Assembly: GCF_000308795.1 (NCBI RefSeq) | Contig: NZ_BAGK01000312.1 | Coordinates: 21,747 to 85,746 of the forward strand | From: Nocardia thailandica NBRC 100428 | GTDB lineage: Bacteria > Actinomycetota > Actinomycetes > Mycobacteriales > Mycobacteriaceae | Length of the DNA stretch: 64,000 nucleotides | Direction: 5' to 3' | In this document: piece after piece, positions 8,711 through 17,018 of the stretch | How positions within the stretch are numbered: position 1 is the stretch's first letter | Layout of the letters: each line of letters begins with the position of its first letter | Program-made: the position numbers and the translations under genes | The notes under the pieces: generated by a model | Told to the model about the DNA's origin: nothing | What the model saw: only the letters and a program-made list of their open reading frames with translations | Database searches by the model: none

Positions 8711-10498
8711 TCAGGCCGCGTCAGCGAGTTCGCCCGACTCTTCGCTGTCCTGCCTGACCGCTCCGTGCTCGGTGGGCTCGGCGACCCGTGACGGGTCCTC
8801 GGTCGACTGGATGGCGGGGATTGGTGCATGGGGGTCGAGGGGGATGAGTGTGTAGTCGAGGTCGCCGGTGGCGGCGAGTTCGACGTCGACGAGCGTGAAC
8901 GGCTCGGTCTGGTCGCTGTTGCGCTGTCGGCGGTGCAGGTGTTGCCCGATCTGGGCGAGCAGTCGCAGGTAGCGGGGCCGTGCTGTGGCGTAGGGGTGGT
9001 GGTTGCGCCAGAGGTCCTTCTCGATCGAGGACTCGTGCGCGGCCAGTACCAGCCCGAGGGTGATCACGTGCGCTCGCCCACCCGCTGCATTGTCGGCTTT
9101 GTCGGTCAGGGCGGTGCGGGTGTCGGCGCCGAGCAGGTCCTGGGCCAGTGAGCGTGCGCGGGTTCCGCTGAGCAGGGTGGCGTCGTGGGCGAGGGACCAG
9201 GCTACGAACTCCGCGGCACCGGGCGGCGGAGTGCGCAGTGCGAGGACGCGGCGTAGGAACTCGACGCGCCGTTCCTTGGCCGCGGCGCCTCGCTTGTTCA
9301 GCTCGATCACTCGCCGTCGTTCGGTGCGCGCCTGCTCCACTGCGGCGGCCTGGGCGGCCGCGCCGTGGGCCGCGTCGCTCACCGCACCGGTACCCTCGCC
9401 GACGGTTGCGGTGGCGTGGACTCGGCGCTGCAGGCCGAGGGCATCGAGCTGGTCGGTGCGCAGCTGGTAGCCGGGGATCCAGGCGTCGCGGTAGGCCAAG
9501 CCCTGAAAGCTGCGCAGTCCGTCACGGGGTTCATCGAGCGCGGTGGTGGCGTCGAAGTCGACGCTGTCGGGATCGACGCCCAGACCGGTGTCGGGGTCAT
9601 AGAGCTCGACATCCTCGACAAGATCGAGCGCGACCGGCCAGCGGGCGGGGTCGGCCTCGATCTGTTCCCAGCTGACCGGCTCTCCGTCGGCGTCGACGAG
9701 GTCGTCGACCGCCACGTACACCTCGGGGTCGAGGTCGAGGGAGTCGACGGTCAGGATCGGGTGCCCGGCTGCGGCGTAGGGGAGGGTGGCGGTGAGGCGG
9801 TCGCGGCGCTGCTGGCGGTCGGCGGCGATGAGCCGGGCGCGGTAGTCGAAGTTCCAGCGGCTCTCCGACAGGCGCTGGACGGCGTCGGTGTCGCCGAGGT
9901 GTTCGTAGCCGGCGAGGACCTCGAGTTGATCCAGGCTCCAGGATCGGTCGTCGAGCAGGGTGGCGGCGGTGGTGGAGCGGGCGATGGTGGCAGCTCGACG
10001 GATGCTGGAGGTGTCGGCTTGCAGGTCCTGGGCGATGCGGGTGACGGTGGCGCCGAGGTCGAGCATGTAGGCGACTCCGGCGGCGCGGGCGGAGTTGGTG
10101 AGCTCGATGCGGCGGTCGTTGAGGTTGATCTGGTCGATCGTGCGGGTGATCTGGCGTTCGGGATGATCCAGGTCCAGCTCGACCGGGCGGATGTAGACCG
10201 GGACCCGCGTGAGACCGAGGTGGCGGGCGATCAGGGCCCGGACCTGGCCGTCGACCACGACCACCTGTCCGTCGGGGCCGCGTTCGGCCAGGATCGGATC
10301 CACCACGCCGAGGCGGCGGATCGAGTCGACCTGCTGCGGGTAGGCGTCGAGGTCGATCTGATCCTCGGGGCGCACGTTGTGACCGATGATCAACTCGGCG
10401 GGGTCCATGAGCCGGGCCTCGGCTTCGGCCGGCAGTGGGGCGAGCACTGCGATGTCATCGCTGATGTTGGTGTCGGCTTCGAGGGTCGCGGGGGGCAT
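8711..10498 (-). CDS. ParB/Srx-nuclease-domain DNA-binding protein
   Basis: A 595-aa protein from ATG 10498 with AAGGA upstream; earlier in-frame codons overlap the preceding gene. Residues ~30-115 form a ParB/sulfiredoxin-type domain (LIIGHNVRPEDQIDLDAYP, VVDPILAERG, VVVDGQVRALIARHLGL), with GQVRALIA where ParB proteins have GERRxxA. A helix-turn-helix-like segment follows (ARAAGVAYMLDLGATVTRIAQ, then ADTSSIRRAATIARS). The remaining ~350 residues are long and acidic, with a helical Arg-rich part, unlike a short chromosomal ParB. No ParA lies beside it. The likely role is plasmid/ICE maintenance or regulation by DNA binding; centromere function is not shown. Confidence 0.85.
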   Translation of the reverse strand: MPPATLEADTNISDDIAVLAPLPAEAEARLMDPAELIIGHNVRPEDQIDLDAYPQQVDSIRRLGVVDPILAERGPDGQVVVVDGQVRALIARHLGLTRVPVYIRPVELDLDHPERQITRTIDQINLNDRRIELTNSARAAGVAYMLDLGATVTRIAQDLQADTSSIRRAATIARSTTAATLLDDRSWSLDQLEVLAGYEHLGDTDAVQRLSESRWNFDYRARLIAADRQQRRDRLTATLPYAAAGHPILTVDSLDLDPEVYVAVDDLVDADGEPVSWEQIEADPARWPVALDLVEDVELYDPDTGLGVDPDSVDFDATTALDEPRDGLRSFQGLAYRDAWIPGYQLRTDQLDALGLQRRVHATATVGEGTGAVSDAAHGAAAQAAAVEQARTERRRVIELNKRGAAAKERRVEFLRRVLALRTPPPGAAEFVAWSLAHDATLLSGTRARSLAQDLLGADTRTALTDKADNAAGGRAHVITLGLVLAAHESSIEKDLWRNHHPYATARPRYLRLLAQIGQHLHRRQRNSDQTEPFTLVDVELAATGDLDYTLIPLDPHAPIPAIQSTEDPSRVAEPTEHGAVRQDSEESGELADAA

Positions 10499-10532
10499 GG
10501 GGGAGTCCTTCCTGACGAGTGTCGGACGGGGG

Positions 10533-10796
10533 TCAGCGGGTGTGGGTGCGGCGGCGGACGTTGAGCGGGAACAGCAGCAGCGCGCCGGTATCGGGGTCGG
10601 GGCGGTAGGTCCAGTACTTGGCGCGCCAGTGCGGGAACTCGGCGCTCCAGCGTTCGAGCACCGGGTTGCCTTCCAGCGCGGTGGTCGGTCCGGCCAGGCC
10701 GAGGTGCTCACGGTGGGTGTAGTCGCTGCGCGAGATCGACTCCAGGACGCCAGGGTCGTGGCCGGTGTCGATGACGGGTGCGGGGGAGGTGCTCAT
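10533..10796 (-). CDS. small hypothetical protein upstream of the ParB-domain gene
   Basis: An 87-aa ORF from ATG 10796, with AGGAGA 5 bp upstream. The sequence is coherent (GVLESISRSDYTHREHLGLAG, ERWSAEFPHWRAKYWTYRPD) and the stop is 34 bp before the ParB-domain start, so it is probably the first gene of that operon. No domain is recognised. Confidence 0.65.
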   Translation of the reverse strand: MSTSPAPVIDTGHDPGVLESISRSDYTHREHLGLAGPTTALEGNPVLERWSAEFPHWRAKYWTYRPDPDTGALLLFPLNVRRRTHTR

Positions 10797-10912
10797 GGGA
10801 TCTCCTGACTGGGGGAAGGGAGTGCGTCGGCCCTAGCGGAAACCGCGGACAGGATCACGCTGGATGTTTGCTGGCTGTGGTTGGGAAAGGGCGCGGCGAT
10901 GGCCAGAAGCAG

Positions 10913-11430
10913 GTGAGTGGGCTGGGAAGGTATGCGCCGATGCTGGCGACCGCGGGCACGGCGCCCGTCGATGAGGACCGCTGGGCCTATGAGGTGAAAT
11001 TCGACGGCATCCGCGGCCCTGACCTTATGTCGATTCACCGGTGCGGTTGGAGTCGCGCAACGGCAACGACATCACCGTCGCATGGCCGGAACTGGCAGGG
11101 TTGGCGCCGGCAGAGCCGGGGTTCGTGGTCGACGGGGAGATCGTGATCGAGCATGCGGGCAAGTCGTCGTTCAAGGCGCTGGCCCCGCGGATGCATCAAC
11201 GCAACCCCGCCGTGATCGGTGAGCTGGCCGCGTCCACGCCGGCGACGTACATGATTTTCGACCTGCTCCAGATCGGGGGCCGTTCCTTGATCGAGCTGCC
11301 CTACAGCCAGCGCCGCACACTGCTCGAGCAGACCCGGCTGGCGGGCCCGCATTGGCAGATCCCGCACCTGCTGCCGCGCCCAGGCCGCTGGCGATGTCGA
11401 AGGAACTCGGGCTCGAAGGGATCTTGTAGC
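10913..11430 (+). pseudogene. broken ATP-dependent DNA ligase fragment (LigC/LigD-like)
   Basis: The N-terminal adenylation part of an ATP-dependent DNA ligase is readable only across several frames. GTG 10913 begins SGLGRYAPMLATAG, followed by WAYEVKFDGIR, which holds the KxDG nucleotidyl-lysine motif. Two single-base insertions, near 11010 and 11025, move the frame so that ESRNGNDITVAWPELAGL and FVVDGEIVI continue in another frame. A third shift near 11390 gives AMSKELGLEGIL and then TAG. After that the sequence has no ligase similarity. The fragment covers about 170 of the usual ~350 residues and is certainly non-functional. It is a remnant next to the integrated element. Confidence 0.85.
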
Positions 11431-12108
11431 CAGGGTTTGAAACTGACCAATCGACCAAGCGAATGCTGTCTGCAGTTTCTGCTCGTGCCGATAGGTCTGC
11501 GGTCGGAGGTGCGGCGTCGGTGGCCTCAGTCACGCTTGTTCGAGGAACGCCGATGACCTGCTCGGACCGGCTACCGTCGACAGTGTCGAAACATCATCGC
11601 CGCCTCCCTCAGCGGATTGTGCGCCGATCCAGAACACGAAGAGCATCGCCATGCGAACACAGTTGCCCCTGAAGGGCGGGCTGTTCGTCATGGCGTCAGA
11701 TCATTCGGTCAATGACCGTGTATGCACAACCGATCTTCGATGGAATCCGCTCCGACAAGACCCTGATGAGGTCGGTCTGCCCAGTTGATCAGCGTTCGGA
11801 GACCGTCGCCTTCCGAACACCGAGAGCGGGCGTGGGGCCTGCGGGTGCCTACCGGACGGCCGGCCCGCATGATGATCGGTTCTGGATCGTGCCAAATGAT
11901 CCTGATCTGCTCGTCGATGGCGCACCATAGAGCATGGCGGATTCCGAGGTCACGTGGAACTCTCCCTGAGCCTCGACGAGATCCGCACTCAGCTGGTGGA
12001 GGCTACGGCGGGTCACCCGCCGCTAATGACGATCAGTGCGATCTCAGGGCCCCCGACCCGCGCGCGTCGGCTCGCCGGGCGACACCGCAACCCGGTGAGT
12101 TACCCCCG
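11431..12108. other. gene-poor stretch left of the integrated element
   Basis: No confident gene. A short plus-strand frame from GTG 11954 (ELSLSLDEIRTQLVEATAG) looks like the 5' end of a gene cut off by later sequence. A minus-strand frame near 11780-11930 (RIIWHDPEPIIMRAGRPVGT) could be another remnant. Neither has a full reading frame or a recognised family. Confidence 0.4.
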
Positions 12109-12168
12109 ACGTCCGGCCCGATATCGCGTCTCACCTGCATAGGGAGACCGGTTCGGGCCGGACGTTTT
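12109..12168. terminator. 13-bp perfect inverted repeat with a T-run, left of attL
   Basis: ACGTCCGGCCCGA (12109-12121) is perfectly inverted as TCGGGCCGGACGT (12153-12165), followed by TTTT. The loop is 31 nt, long for an intrinsic terminator, and the repeat lies just outside the element's left direct repeat. It could instead be part of the recombination locus. Confidence 0.45.
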
Positions 12169-12188
12169 GGGGTGTCCAGCACAGATAT

Positions 12189-12200
12189 AGCACGAATTGA
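12189..12200. other. candidate attL core
   Basis: AGCACGAATTGA is identical to the sequence at 26509-26520. It lies 19 bp beyond the integrase stop, the usual place for an att core. No tRNA gene overlaps it. Confidence 0.7.
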
Positions 12201-12219
12201 AGCGTACAACCCCGGCCCA

Positions 12220-13401
12220 CTACAGCGCTTCGGAGTAGTCGACCACGGTCCCGTCCCGGTCGATGTAGTGCGTCTGCGTGACTTTGCTGCCCGGCTTGTG
12301 CCGCGCCATCTCCTGGGCCGCGCCGAGCCCGTGAGCGTCGTAGACGCGGGTGACGGCGGTCTTCCGCAAGGTCTTCGGGGTCGACCAGTCGAGTTCGGTC
12401 CCGGCGACAATCTTCCGGTAGACACCCCGGATGTCGTCGGGGTTGATCGGCCCGCCGTGGCGGGTCTCGAACACCAGCACCGCGTCCGGCCGGGCCGCTA
12501 GCTTGCGCTTGCGCAGGATCGACAGGCAGGCCGCCGACACCTTGACCACCCCGGCAGACTCGTCGGTCTTCGGGTAGTCCTGGCGACGGACCTTCTTCTT
12601 GCCGGTGTCGTCCTTGTCGACGATCGTCCCGGTGATCTCGACCGTTCCCGCGTCATAGTCGATGTCTTCCCACCGCACCGCGAGCGCCTCGCCGAGTCGC
12701 CCCGCGAGTTCGTAGGTCAGTTGGGTCACGTCCAGAAAGCGGCGATCGGTCCGGCACCGAGGACGCGCGAAGTAGTCGGTTTCGAGTTGGCGATACTGCG
12801 CGTACTGCTCGACGGTGAACGCGCGCGGCCGGGGTGCGCTTCGGGTGCTCGGCGTCGTGCGGTCGAACGGGTTCACCTCCAGCGCGTCGTCCAACACGGC
12901 CATGTCGAACGCGCCCGTGAGGATGGTCTTGTGCCAGCGTCGAATGGTCCCCGCTGGCAACTGATTCAGGTAGTTCTCTGCCATCGACGCGCGCACCCGG
13001 CCGATCTTCTGCTTACCGAGCGGTGACCCGAGGATGGTCACCTTGTCCGCCGAGCCTTTCTCGGCCGGGTGAATCTGGGCGTAGTACTGCCCGACGGTCT
13101 GCGGACGGGAGCCCTTGGTGGTCTTGTACCGCTCGAACCACATCAACACCAGTTCGCCGACCGTGGTGTCTGGCGTGATCGTCTCCCCGAGCGGGCCGAC
13201 CCGCTTCCGGCCGACAAGCTTCTTTTTCAGCCGGTCGACGGCTGCCGGTTTGGTGCGGCCGTACGCCTGCACAAGGCGGGTTTCGCCGTCGGCGTCGCCG
13301 TACCGGCACCAGGCGCGCCACTTGCTCGACGCGGGGCGGGTGTCGCTGGACTTCGCGGTGATCTCGCCGTATGTCCCGGCGGTGGTCTTCGGCCTAGGCA
13401 T
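12220..13401 (-). CDS. int: tyrosine recombinase (integrase)
   Basis: A 393-aa site-specific tyrosine recombinase that would integrate and excise the element. It starts at ATG 13401. The N-terminal ~70 residues look like an arm-binding domain, and 75-165 a core-binding SAM-like domain (TVGELVLMWFERYKTTKGSRP). The catalytic domain has Arg235 in AGRLGEALAVRWEDID, box II TPKTLRKTAV with Arg346, His368 in ARHKPGS, and the nucleophile Tyr379 in TQTHYI. The box II His is replaced by Lys343 (HxxR is KTLR), a variation tolerated in some family members. Its position beside attL, pointing toward it, supports its role. Confidence 0.96.
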   Translation of the reverse strand: MPRPKTTAGTYGEITAKSSDTRPASSKWRAWCRYGDADGETRLVQAYGRTKPAAVDRLKKKLVGRKRVGPLGETITPDTTVGELVLMWFERYKTTKGSRPQTVGQYYAQIHPAEKGSADKVTILGSPLGKQKIGRVRASMAENYLNQLPAGTIRRWHKTILTGAFDMAVLDDALEVNPFDRTTPSTRSAPRPRAFTVEQYAQYRQLETDYFARPRCRTDRRFLDVTQLTYELAGRLGEALAVRWEDIDYDAGTVEITGTIVDKDDTGKKKVRRQDYPKTDESAGVVKVSAACLSILRKRKLAARPDAVLVFETRHGGPINPDDIRGVYRKIVAGTELDWSTPKTLRKTAVTRVYDAHGLGAAQEMARHKPGSKVTQTHYIDRDGTVVDYSEAL

Positions 13402-13527
13402 CGTCGGCCCCGTTAGGCTTGTTCATTGCTGCTGCTTTCTTCCTTGGATGGGGTGTTGGTGGTGGCGCTGTGGCCCCCGTCGCTCGCAGTTGGCGCTACG
13501 AGATTCCGGCGGGGGTCACCCTTGTGT

Positions 13528-14028
13528 TCATGAGGTGTCGGCGGCGCTTCCCTTCCCCCGAGCGCGGGTCGCGTCGTCGGCGAGCGCAAGCAAGTCCGGG
13601 CCGTCCCGGTCGCCGAATGACCATCCGGGCCGCGCCCGTAGTTGGAACTCGGCTACCGCCGTCGGCGACGACCACCACGCGGGCGTCCCGAGCGGGTAGA
13701 CGCCCTGGAGCCACTCCCACACCGACGCCGCCGGGGCCGTGCCTGCGGCGGTGACCTGAACATCGGTCACGCCGGTGTCGGTATGCGGCATCAGTAGCGC
13801 GTTCGGGTTCACCCCGAGCCCGAACGCGAGCGTCGCGAGGTCGTCGACGTCGGCACGGCGCGCGCCCCGCTCTATCTCGCTGATCATGGAATGGTTCAAC
13901 GGCCGGTCGGTTCCCGCGAGCCTGTCCGCCAGCGCGCGCAGCGTGAGGCCCTGGCCCTTCCGTATGCGCGCGAGGTTCTCCCGCACCGTCTCGCCGGTCG
14001 GCCCTAGCTCGACCCGTCTTGTACCCAT
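13528..14028 (-). CDS. XRE-family repressor-like regulator
   Basis: 166 aa from ATG 14028. An earlier ATG (14079) is in frame, but a -10 box lies at 14036-14041, seven bases before ATG 14028, which fits a leaderless mRNA. The HTH_3 domain covers residues ~13-75 (ENLARIRKGQGLTLRALADRL, HSMISEIERGARRADVDDLATLAFGLGV). The C-terminal part has WEWLQGVYPLGTPAWW and no peptidase motif. It is divergent from the excisionase-like gene and next to the integrase, the place of a lysogeny or maintenance repressor. The last codon overlaps a possible 11-codon ORF (ATGA), which is probably not meaningful. Confidence 0.85.
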   Translation of the reverse strand: MGTRRVELGPTGETVRENLARIRKGQGLTLRALADRLAGTDRPLNHSMISEIERGARRADVDDLATLAFGLGVNPNALLMPHTDTGVTDVQVTAAGTAPAASVWEWLQGVYPLGTPAWWSSPTAVAEFQLRARPGWSFGDRDGPDLLALADDATRARGKGSAADTS

Positions 14029-14035
14029 CTTGCAG

Positions 14036-14041
14036 ACTATA
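14036..14041 (-). promoter_or_regulatory. -10 box of a probable leaderless promoter for the repressor
   Basis: Read on the minus strand, TATAGT is followed by CTGCAAG and the ATG at 14028, which puts the transcription start at or next to the start codon. The -35 region (TCGGCG, spacer 17) is weak. The same layout is seen before the membrane protein at 23671. Confidence 0.5.
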
Positions 14042-14366
14042 CGCGCGATATTCCCGATCGCCGAGCGAAATAGCCGCACGGCGTGACCTGCCTCACGTCA
14101 CCGGCCGGGCGCGACGCTACCCCCGGCGGGTCGGGCTCGCGGTAGCCGCGCGACGACTCGACGTAGGACCGAGCAACACCGCCGCGTGTCGGCGAACCGG
14201 TGTCAACGTTGCGCGTCACGGTTTACTGAAAATCGTTGCGGCACTGTGCAACACGGCTCAACGACACAAGCGACTTGTGTCGCGGTTCGTGCTGGACAAC
14301 CCCACCGATCGGCTGGTCTCCTGGCATCCATCGACACCGAGAACCAACGAACCGGGAGACACGACA

Positions 14367-14612
14367 GTGACCACCAAGCACCGCGCAGGCCGAGTGCCGG
14401 TCGCGACGACCAACGAATACGCCACCCCCGATGAACTTTCCGCTCGGTGGTCCGTGCCGCTGGACAGCCTCGCGCACCAGCGCTACAGCGGCACCGGGCC
14501 GAAGTTCCTCAAGATCGGCCGTCGGGTTCGGTACCGCTGGGCCGACATTCTCGAATACGAGTCCCGAAACACGTTCGACCGCACCGACGCGGTTGCGGAC
14601 GCCAGCGCGTAG
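14367..14612 (+). CDS. small wHTH protein, excisionase/AlpA-like
   Basis: 81 aa from GTG 14367 with GGGAG 9 bp upstream; longer in-frame starts run into the divergent promoter region. EYATPDELSARWSVPLDSL is a helix-turn-helix of the MerR/excisionase type, and GPKFLKIGRRVRYRWADILEYE is the typical wing of helix-turn-helix domain 17 proteins. It is the first rightward gene after the repressor, as expected of an excisionase or early activator. Confidence 0.85.
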   Translation: MTTKHRAGRVPVATTNEYATPDELSARWSVPLDSLAHQRYSGTGPKFLKIGRRVRYRWADILEYESRNTFDRTDAVADASA

Positions 14613-14682
14613 TACCCCCATCCAAGGACCACAAGAGCGCGAGTGCCGTTGGTGCTCAACAACTTTTGAAAGGTCCTATCGA

Positions 14683-14829
14683 ATGTCCGAACCGAGAAAC
14701 ACCCCGCCCGCCCCGACCCGCCGAGCCGCGCCCTTGGCGATGCTCGCGCCATCTCACCCCGCTCTGTGGGGTTGTGTCGCCGTCGCGTGCAACCTCGCCG
14801 CCCTGGCCTTGGTGATCGGGGGCCGGTGA
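14683..14829 (+). CDS. 48-aa single-pass membrane small protein
   Basis: ATG 14683 follows GAAAGG. The N-terminus is Pro/Arg-rich; then LWGCVAVACNLAALALVIGG forms one transmembrane segment at the C-terminus. The stop overlaps the next ATG (TGATG), so the two genes are probably translated together. Function unknown. Confidence 0.6.
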   Translation: MSEPRNTPPAPTRRAAPLAMLAPSHPALWGCVAVACNLAALALVIGGR

Positions 14830-15164
14830 TGTGGCACGTCATCGAGTCCGACCCGCTCCCGCGCCCGCCGCGACCCGGCGAGCTGTCCGCCCTGCTCGTC
14901 GGCCGTCTCCAGCGCCGCGACCGGCGGTCGGCATGGTCGCGCTCGCGGCGCATCGCCCGCGAGTTGTCCGAGGCCGTCGGGCTACACGACCGCGAGCGCG
15001 AACGCCTGCACAAGCACTACCGGCGCGAGCTGGAGCGCCGCCGCGAGGTCGCCGAGTGGCTAGCCGCCGACATCGCCCGGCGGGACGTGCTTCCGGCCGC
15101 GTGGTGGGCGATCGCGCCGACCGCGACCGCCGAACGGCACCGCACCCGAACCGCTTTCGGGTGA
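14829..15164 (+). CDS. small basic helical protein of the satellite
   Basis: 111 aa from ATG 14829, overlapping the previous stop by one base. It is very Arg-rich and predicted helical (VGRLQRRDRRSAWSRSRRI, ELSEAVGLHDRERERLHKHY, ELERRREVAEWLAADI). No family is recognised. It is coupled upstream (TGATG) and downstream (GTGA). Confidence 0.65.
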   Translation: MWHVIESDPLPRPPRPGELSALLVGRLQRRDRRSAWSRSRRIARELSEAVGLHDRERERLHKHYRRELERRREVAEWLAADIARRDVLPAAWWAIAPTATAERHRTRTAFG

Positions 15165-15316
15165 CCGGCCACCCCGCCGGTACGCGCCACCGGCGAGCGC
15201 AGGCCGCCGCGCACCGGCTCGCCGTCGCGGGCTATCCGACCCCGGTCCCGTGCGCCTGCCCGGAGCACCGGACTACCACCGAATTCACCCACACCACCGA
15301 AACGAGGACACAGTGA
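15161..15316 (+). CDS. 51-aa coupled small protein with a CxC-H motif
   Basis: GTG 15161 overlaps the previous stop (GTGA) and its own stop overlaps the next GTG in the same way. The sequence includes RLAVAGYPTPVPCACPEH, a possible metal-binding CACPEH, and a Thr-rich tail. It supports a tightly packed operon; function unknown. Confidence 0.5.
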   Translation: MTGHPAGTRHRRAQAAAHRLAVAGYPTPVPCACPEHRTTTEFTHTTETRTQ

Positions 15317-15564
15317 GCCTTGCAATCCAGATGAACGACGTCACCGCCGTACTACTGGCCGACGGCTGGCACGACGTCGCCGAAAAGTCTTTCGGCACCG
15401 ACTCTTACGAGTACCTGGACGGCGACTACCTCGCCGTCGGTGGCGGCGCGGTCGCCGGGGTACCGAGTACCGGTTTCGAGTTCCAGACCCCGGACGGCGA
15501 CCGCATCGCCGGGCCACTCACGGCCCTACTCGCCGTCAAGCACACGGCACAGACCCGCCGCTGA
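15313..15564 (+). CDS. small hypothetical protein
   Basis: 83 aa from GTG 15313 (GTGA overlap with the previous gene). The sequence is compact and acidic (QMNDVTAVLLADGWHDVAEK, SYEYLDGDYLAVGGG, GFEFQTPDGDRIAGPLTALL) and looks like a small alpha/beta fold. Similar short proteins occur in actinobacterial mobile elements, but I do not know a function. Confidence 0.7.
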   Translation: MSLAIQMNDVTAVLLADGWHDVAEKSFGTDSYEYLDGDYLAVGGGAVAGVPSTGFEFQTPDGDRIAGPLTALLAVKHTAQTRR

Positions 15565-15596
15565 CCAACAACACCACCACCCGAATCGAGGACGAA

Positions 15597-16412
15597 ATGA
15601 ACCCCGACATCATCGATTACGACTACACCGCACCGGCCGGACCGCGCCGCAACGATGCCGCGTACACCGACGGCCGTACGCACCGCAGCAAGACCAACCT
15701 CACGGCCGCCCTGGAGGTCCCCGCCGCGCGCGAGCGGTGGCGGGAAGAAGGCGAGCGGGTCCGGCTGGCCTTCTCCAAGGTCCGGGACAGCTTGAACAAC
15801 GCCGTCACCGAGGACACCACCACCGTGGACATGGTGCTGGCCGCCGCGCTCGACCAGGCCGCGCGTAAGGAGCGGGTCGCGGACGACTTGCTGTCCCGCG
15901 TCGTCGACGCGCAGGAACGCAGCGGACGGGCCGCCGTGGCACGGGTGGCGCTGGCGACCCTGGACAGAATGCACGCCGGGGAGCTGGGACAGCGGTTCGC
16001 CGAGATCGCCGACGAGATGCGCGCGGCCGTCGCCGACGAGATCGCCGCCGTACTCGCCGACGCGGTCCGGCTCGCGCAGGCCCTCGACGGCATCGGCACC
16101 GCCGAGGCCGCCATGTCGGCGAACAAGTCGGCCGAATGGCTGGAGCGGGCCGCGCTGGCGGATCGGTGGATGGCGTGCCAGCGCTCGCGGGTGTGGCTGG
16201 AGCGCGCGACCCGCGACGGTTTCGAGGCCCTGCCGGGGACGGACCGGATCGACCGCTTCCGCAACGGCTCGGCCGGTATCGCGGTCGGCGGCGAGGTCTG
16301 GCGCAACCAGTTCGCCGACCACCACACCCGAGACACCGACGACGCGGCCGGGGTCCTGTCCTGGTACGTCGCCGAGATCAACGACGGCGAGCACCCCGAG
16401 GCGCTCGTCTGA
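15597..16412 (+). CDS. hypothetical helical protein of the satellite
   Basis: 271 aa from ATG 15597, 32 bp after the previous gene (GAATCGAGGACGAA upstream). It is almost entirely helical: ERWREEGERVRLAFSKVRD, MVLAAALDQAARKERVADDL, IADEMRAAVADEIAAVLADA and SAEWLERAALADRWMACQR. A conserved-looking C-terminus follows (RIDRFRNGSAGIAVGGEVWR). There are no membrane segments or catalytic motifs that I can name. It ends just before a strong hairpin, so it closes the early operon. Confidence 0.8.
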   Translation: MNPDIIDYDYTAPAGPRRNDAAYTDGRTHRSKTNLTAALEVPAARERWREEGERVRLAFSKVRDSLNNAVTEDTTTVDMVLAAALDQAARKERVADDLLSRVVDAQERSGRAAVARVALATLDRMHAGELGQRFAEIADEMRAAVADEIAAVLADAVRLAQALDGIGTAEAAMSANKSAEWLERAALADRWMACQRSRVWLERATRDGFEALPGTDRIDRFRNGSAGIAVGGEVWRNQFADHHTRDTDDAAGVLSWYVAEINDGEHPEALV

Positions 16413-16423
16413 CACCCCCAGCT

Positions 16424-16467
16424 CCCACACCAGGGGTTCCTACTTCGCGGTTGGCCCCTGGTGTGGG
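16424..16467 (+). terminator. 13-bp perfect hairpin after the early operon
   Basis: CCCACACCAGGGG (16424-16436) is inverted perfectly as CCCCTGGTGTGGG (16455-16467), with an 18-nt loop and no T-run. It is 12 bp after the stop of the preceding gene. Probably a terminator. Confidence 0.65.
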
Positions 16468-16473
16468 TCCCCA

Positions 16474-16501
16474 GCGGGGCGCGCTCACGGGCGCGCCCCG
16501 C
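16474..16501. terminator. second hairpin, GC stem 11 bp
   Basis: GCGGGGCGCGC / GCGCGCCCCGC with loop TCACGG lies right after the first hairpin and 18 bp before the next ATG. Two stacked hairpins suggest a strong transcription block or a control point before the replication genes. Confidence 0.55.
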
Positions 16502-16519
16502 TCCGAGAACGGAGACGAC

Positions 16520-16912
16520 ATGTCAGGCAACGGTTTCGATCGGTATCTCACCGACGACCACAAGACCACCCACCGCAGCGAGGACGCCGCGCAGCGGCGC
16601 GCGCGTATCCGCGAGGCCATCGCCGCCGGGACGGCGGAGTACGACCGTGACGGTCAGGTGCTCGACCCGGCGGGCACCGAGCGCGGCACCCCGAGGCCCC
16701 GGCGCGACACCGGGGAGGGCCGGACCGAGGACACCCCGCCGAGTACGCGGCGGCTCACCGCCGACGGCTCGCACCAGGGCGAGCAGACGAACCCGAACGG
16801 GTTCGGCAAGCACATCTCCGGTGACGCACCGGCCGGACCGAGCGACGCGGCGCAGCGCGAGGCCGACAGCCCCACGGCCGGACGCGGGTTCGGCCGATTC
16901 CTGCGGAACTGA
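16520..16912 (+). CDS. small hydrophilic protein with three GF-x-R/K repeats
   Basis: 130 aa from ATG 16520 (GGAGACGAC before the start). Three short related motifs occur: NGFDRYLTDD near the N-terminus, NGFGKHISGD in the middle and RGFGRFLRN at the C-terminus. They are separated by charged, probably disordered sequence. This could be a multivalent adaptor or peptide. It lies just before the primase-helicase gene, which has a nearly identical translation start region. Function unknown. Confidence 0.7.
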   Translation: MSGNGFDRYLTDDHKTTHRSEDAAQRRARIREAIAAGTAEYDRDGQVLDPAGTERGTPRPRRDTGEGRTEDTPPSTRRLTADGSHQGEQTNPNGFGKHISGDAPAGPSDAAQREADSPTAGRGFGRFLRN

Positions 16913-17018
16913 GCGGGTCGCCACCCGCGACGGGTCGACGTCCCATCCAAGGCCGCCCACCGCAGCAGCGAGGCACCCGAGCCCGGCACCCGACCCCCGC
17001 GCAGAGAAACGAGACGAC

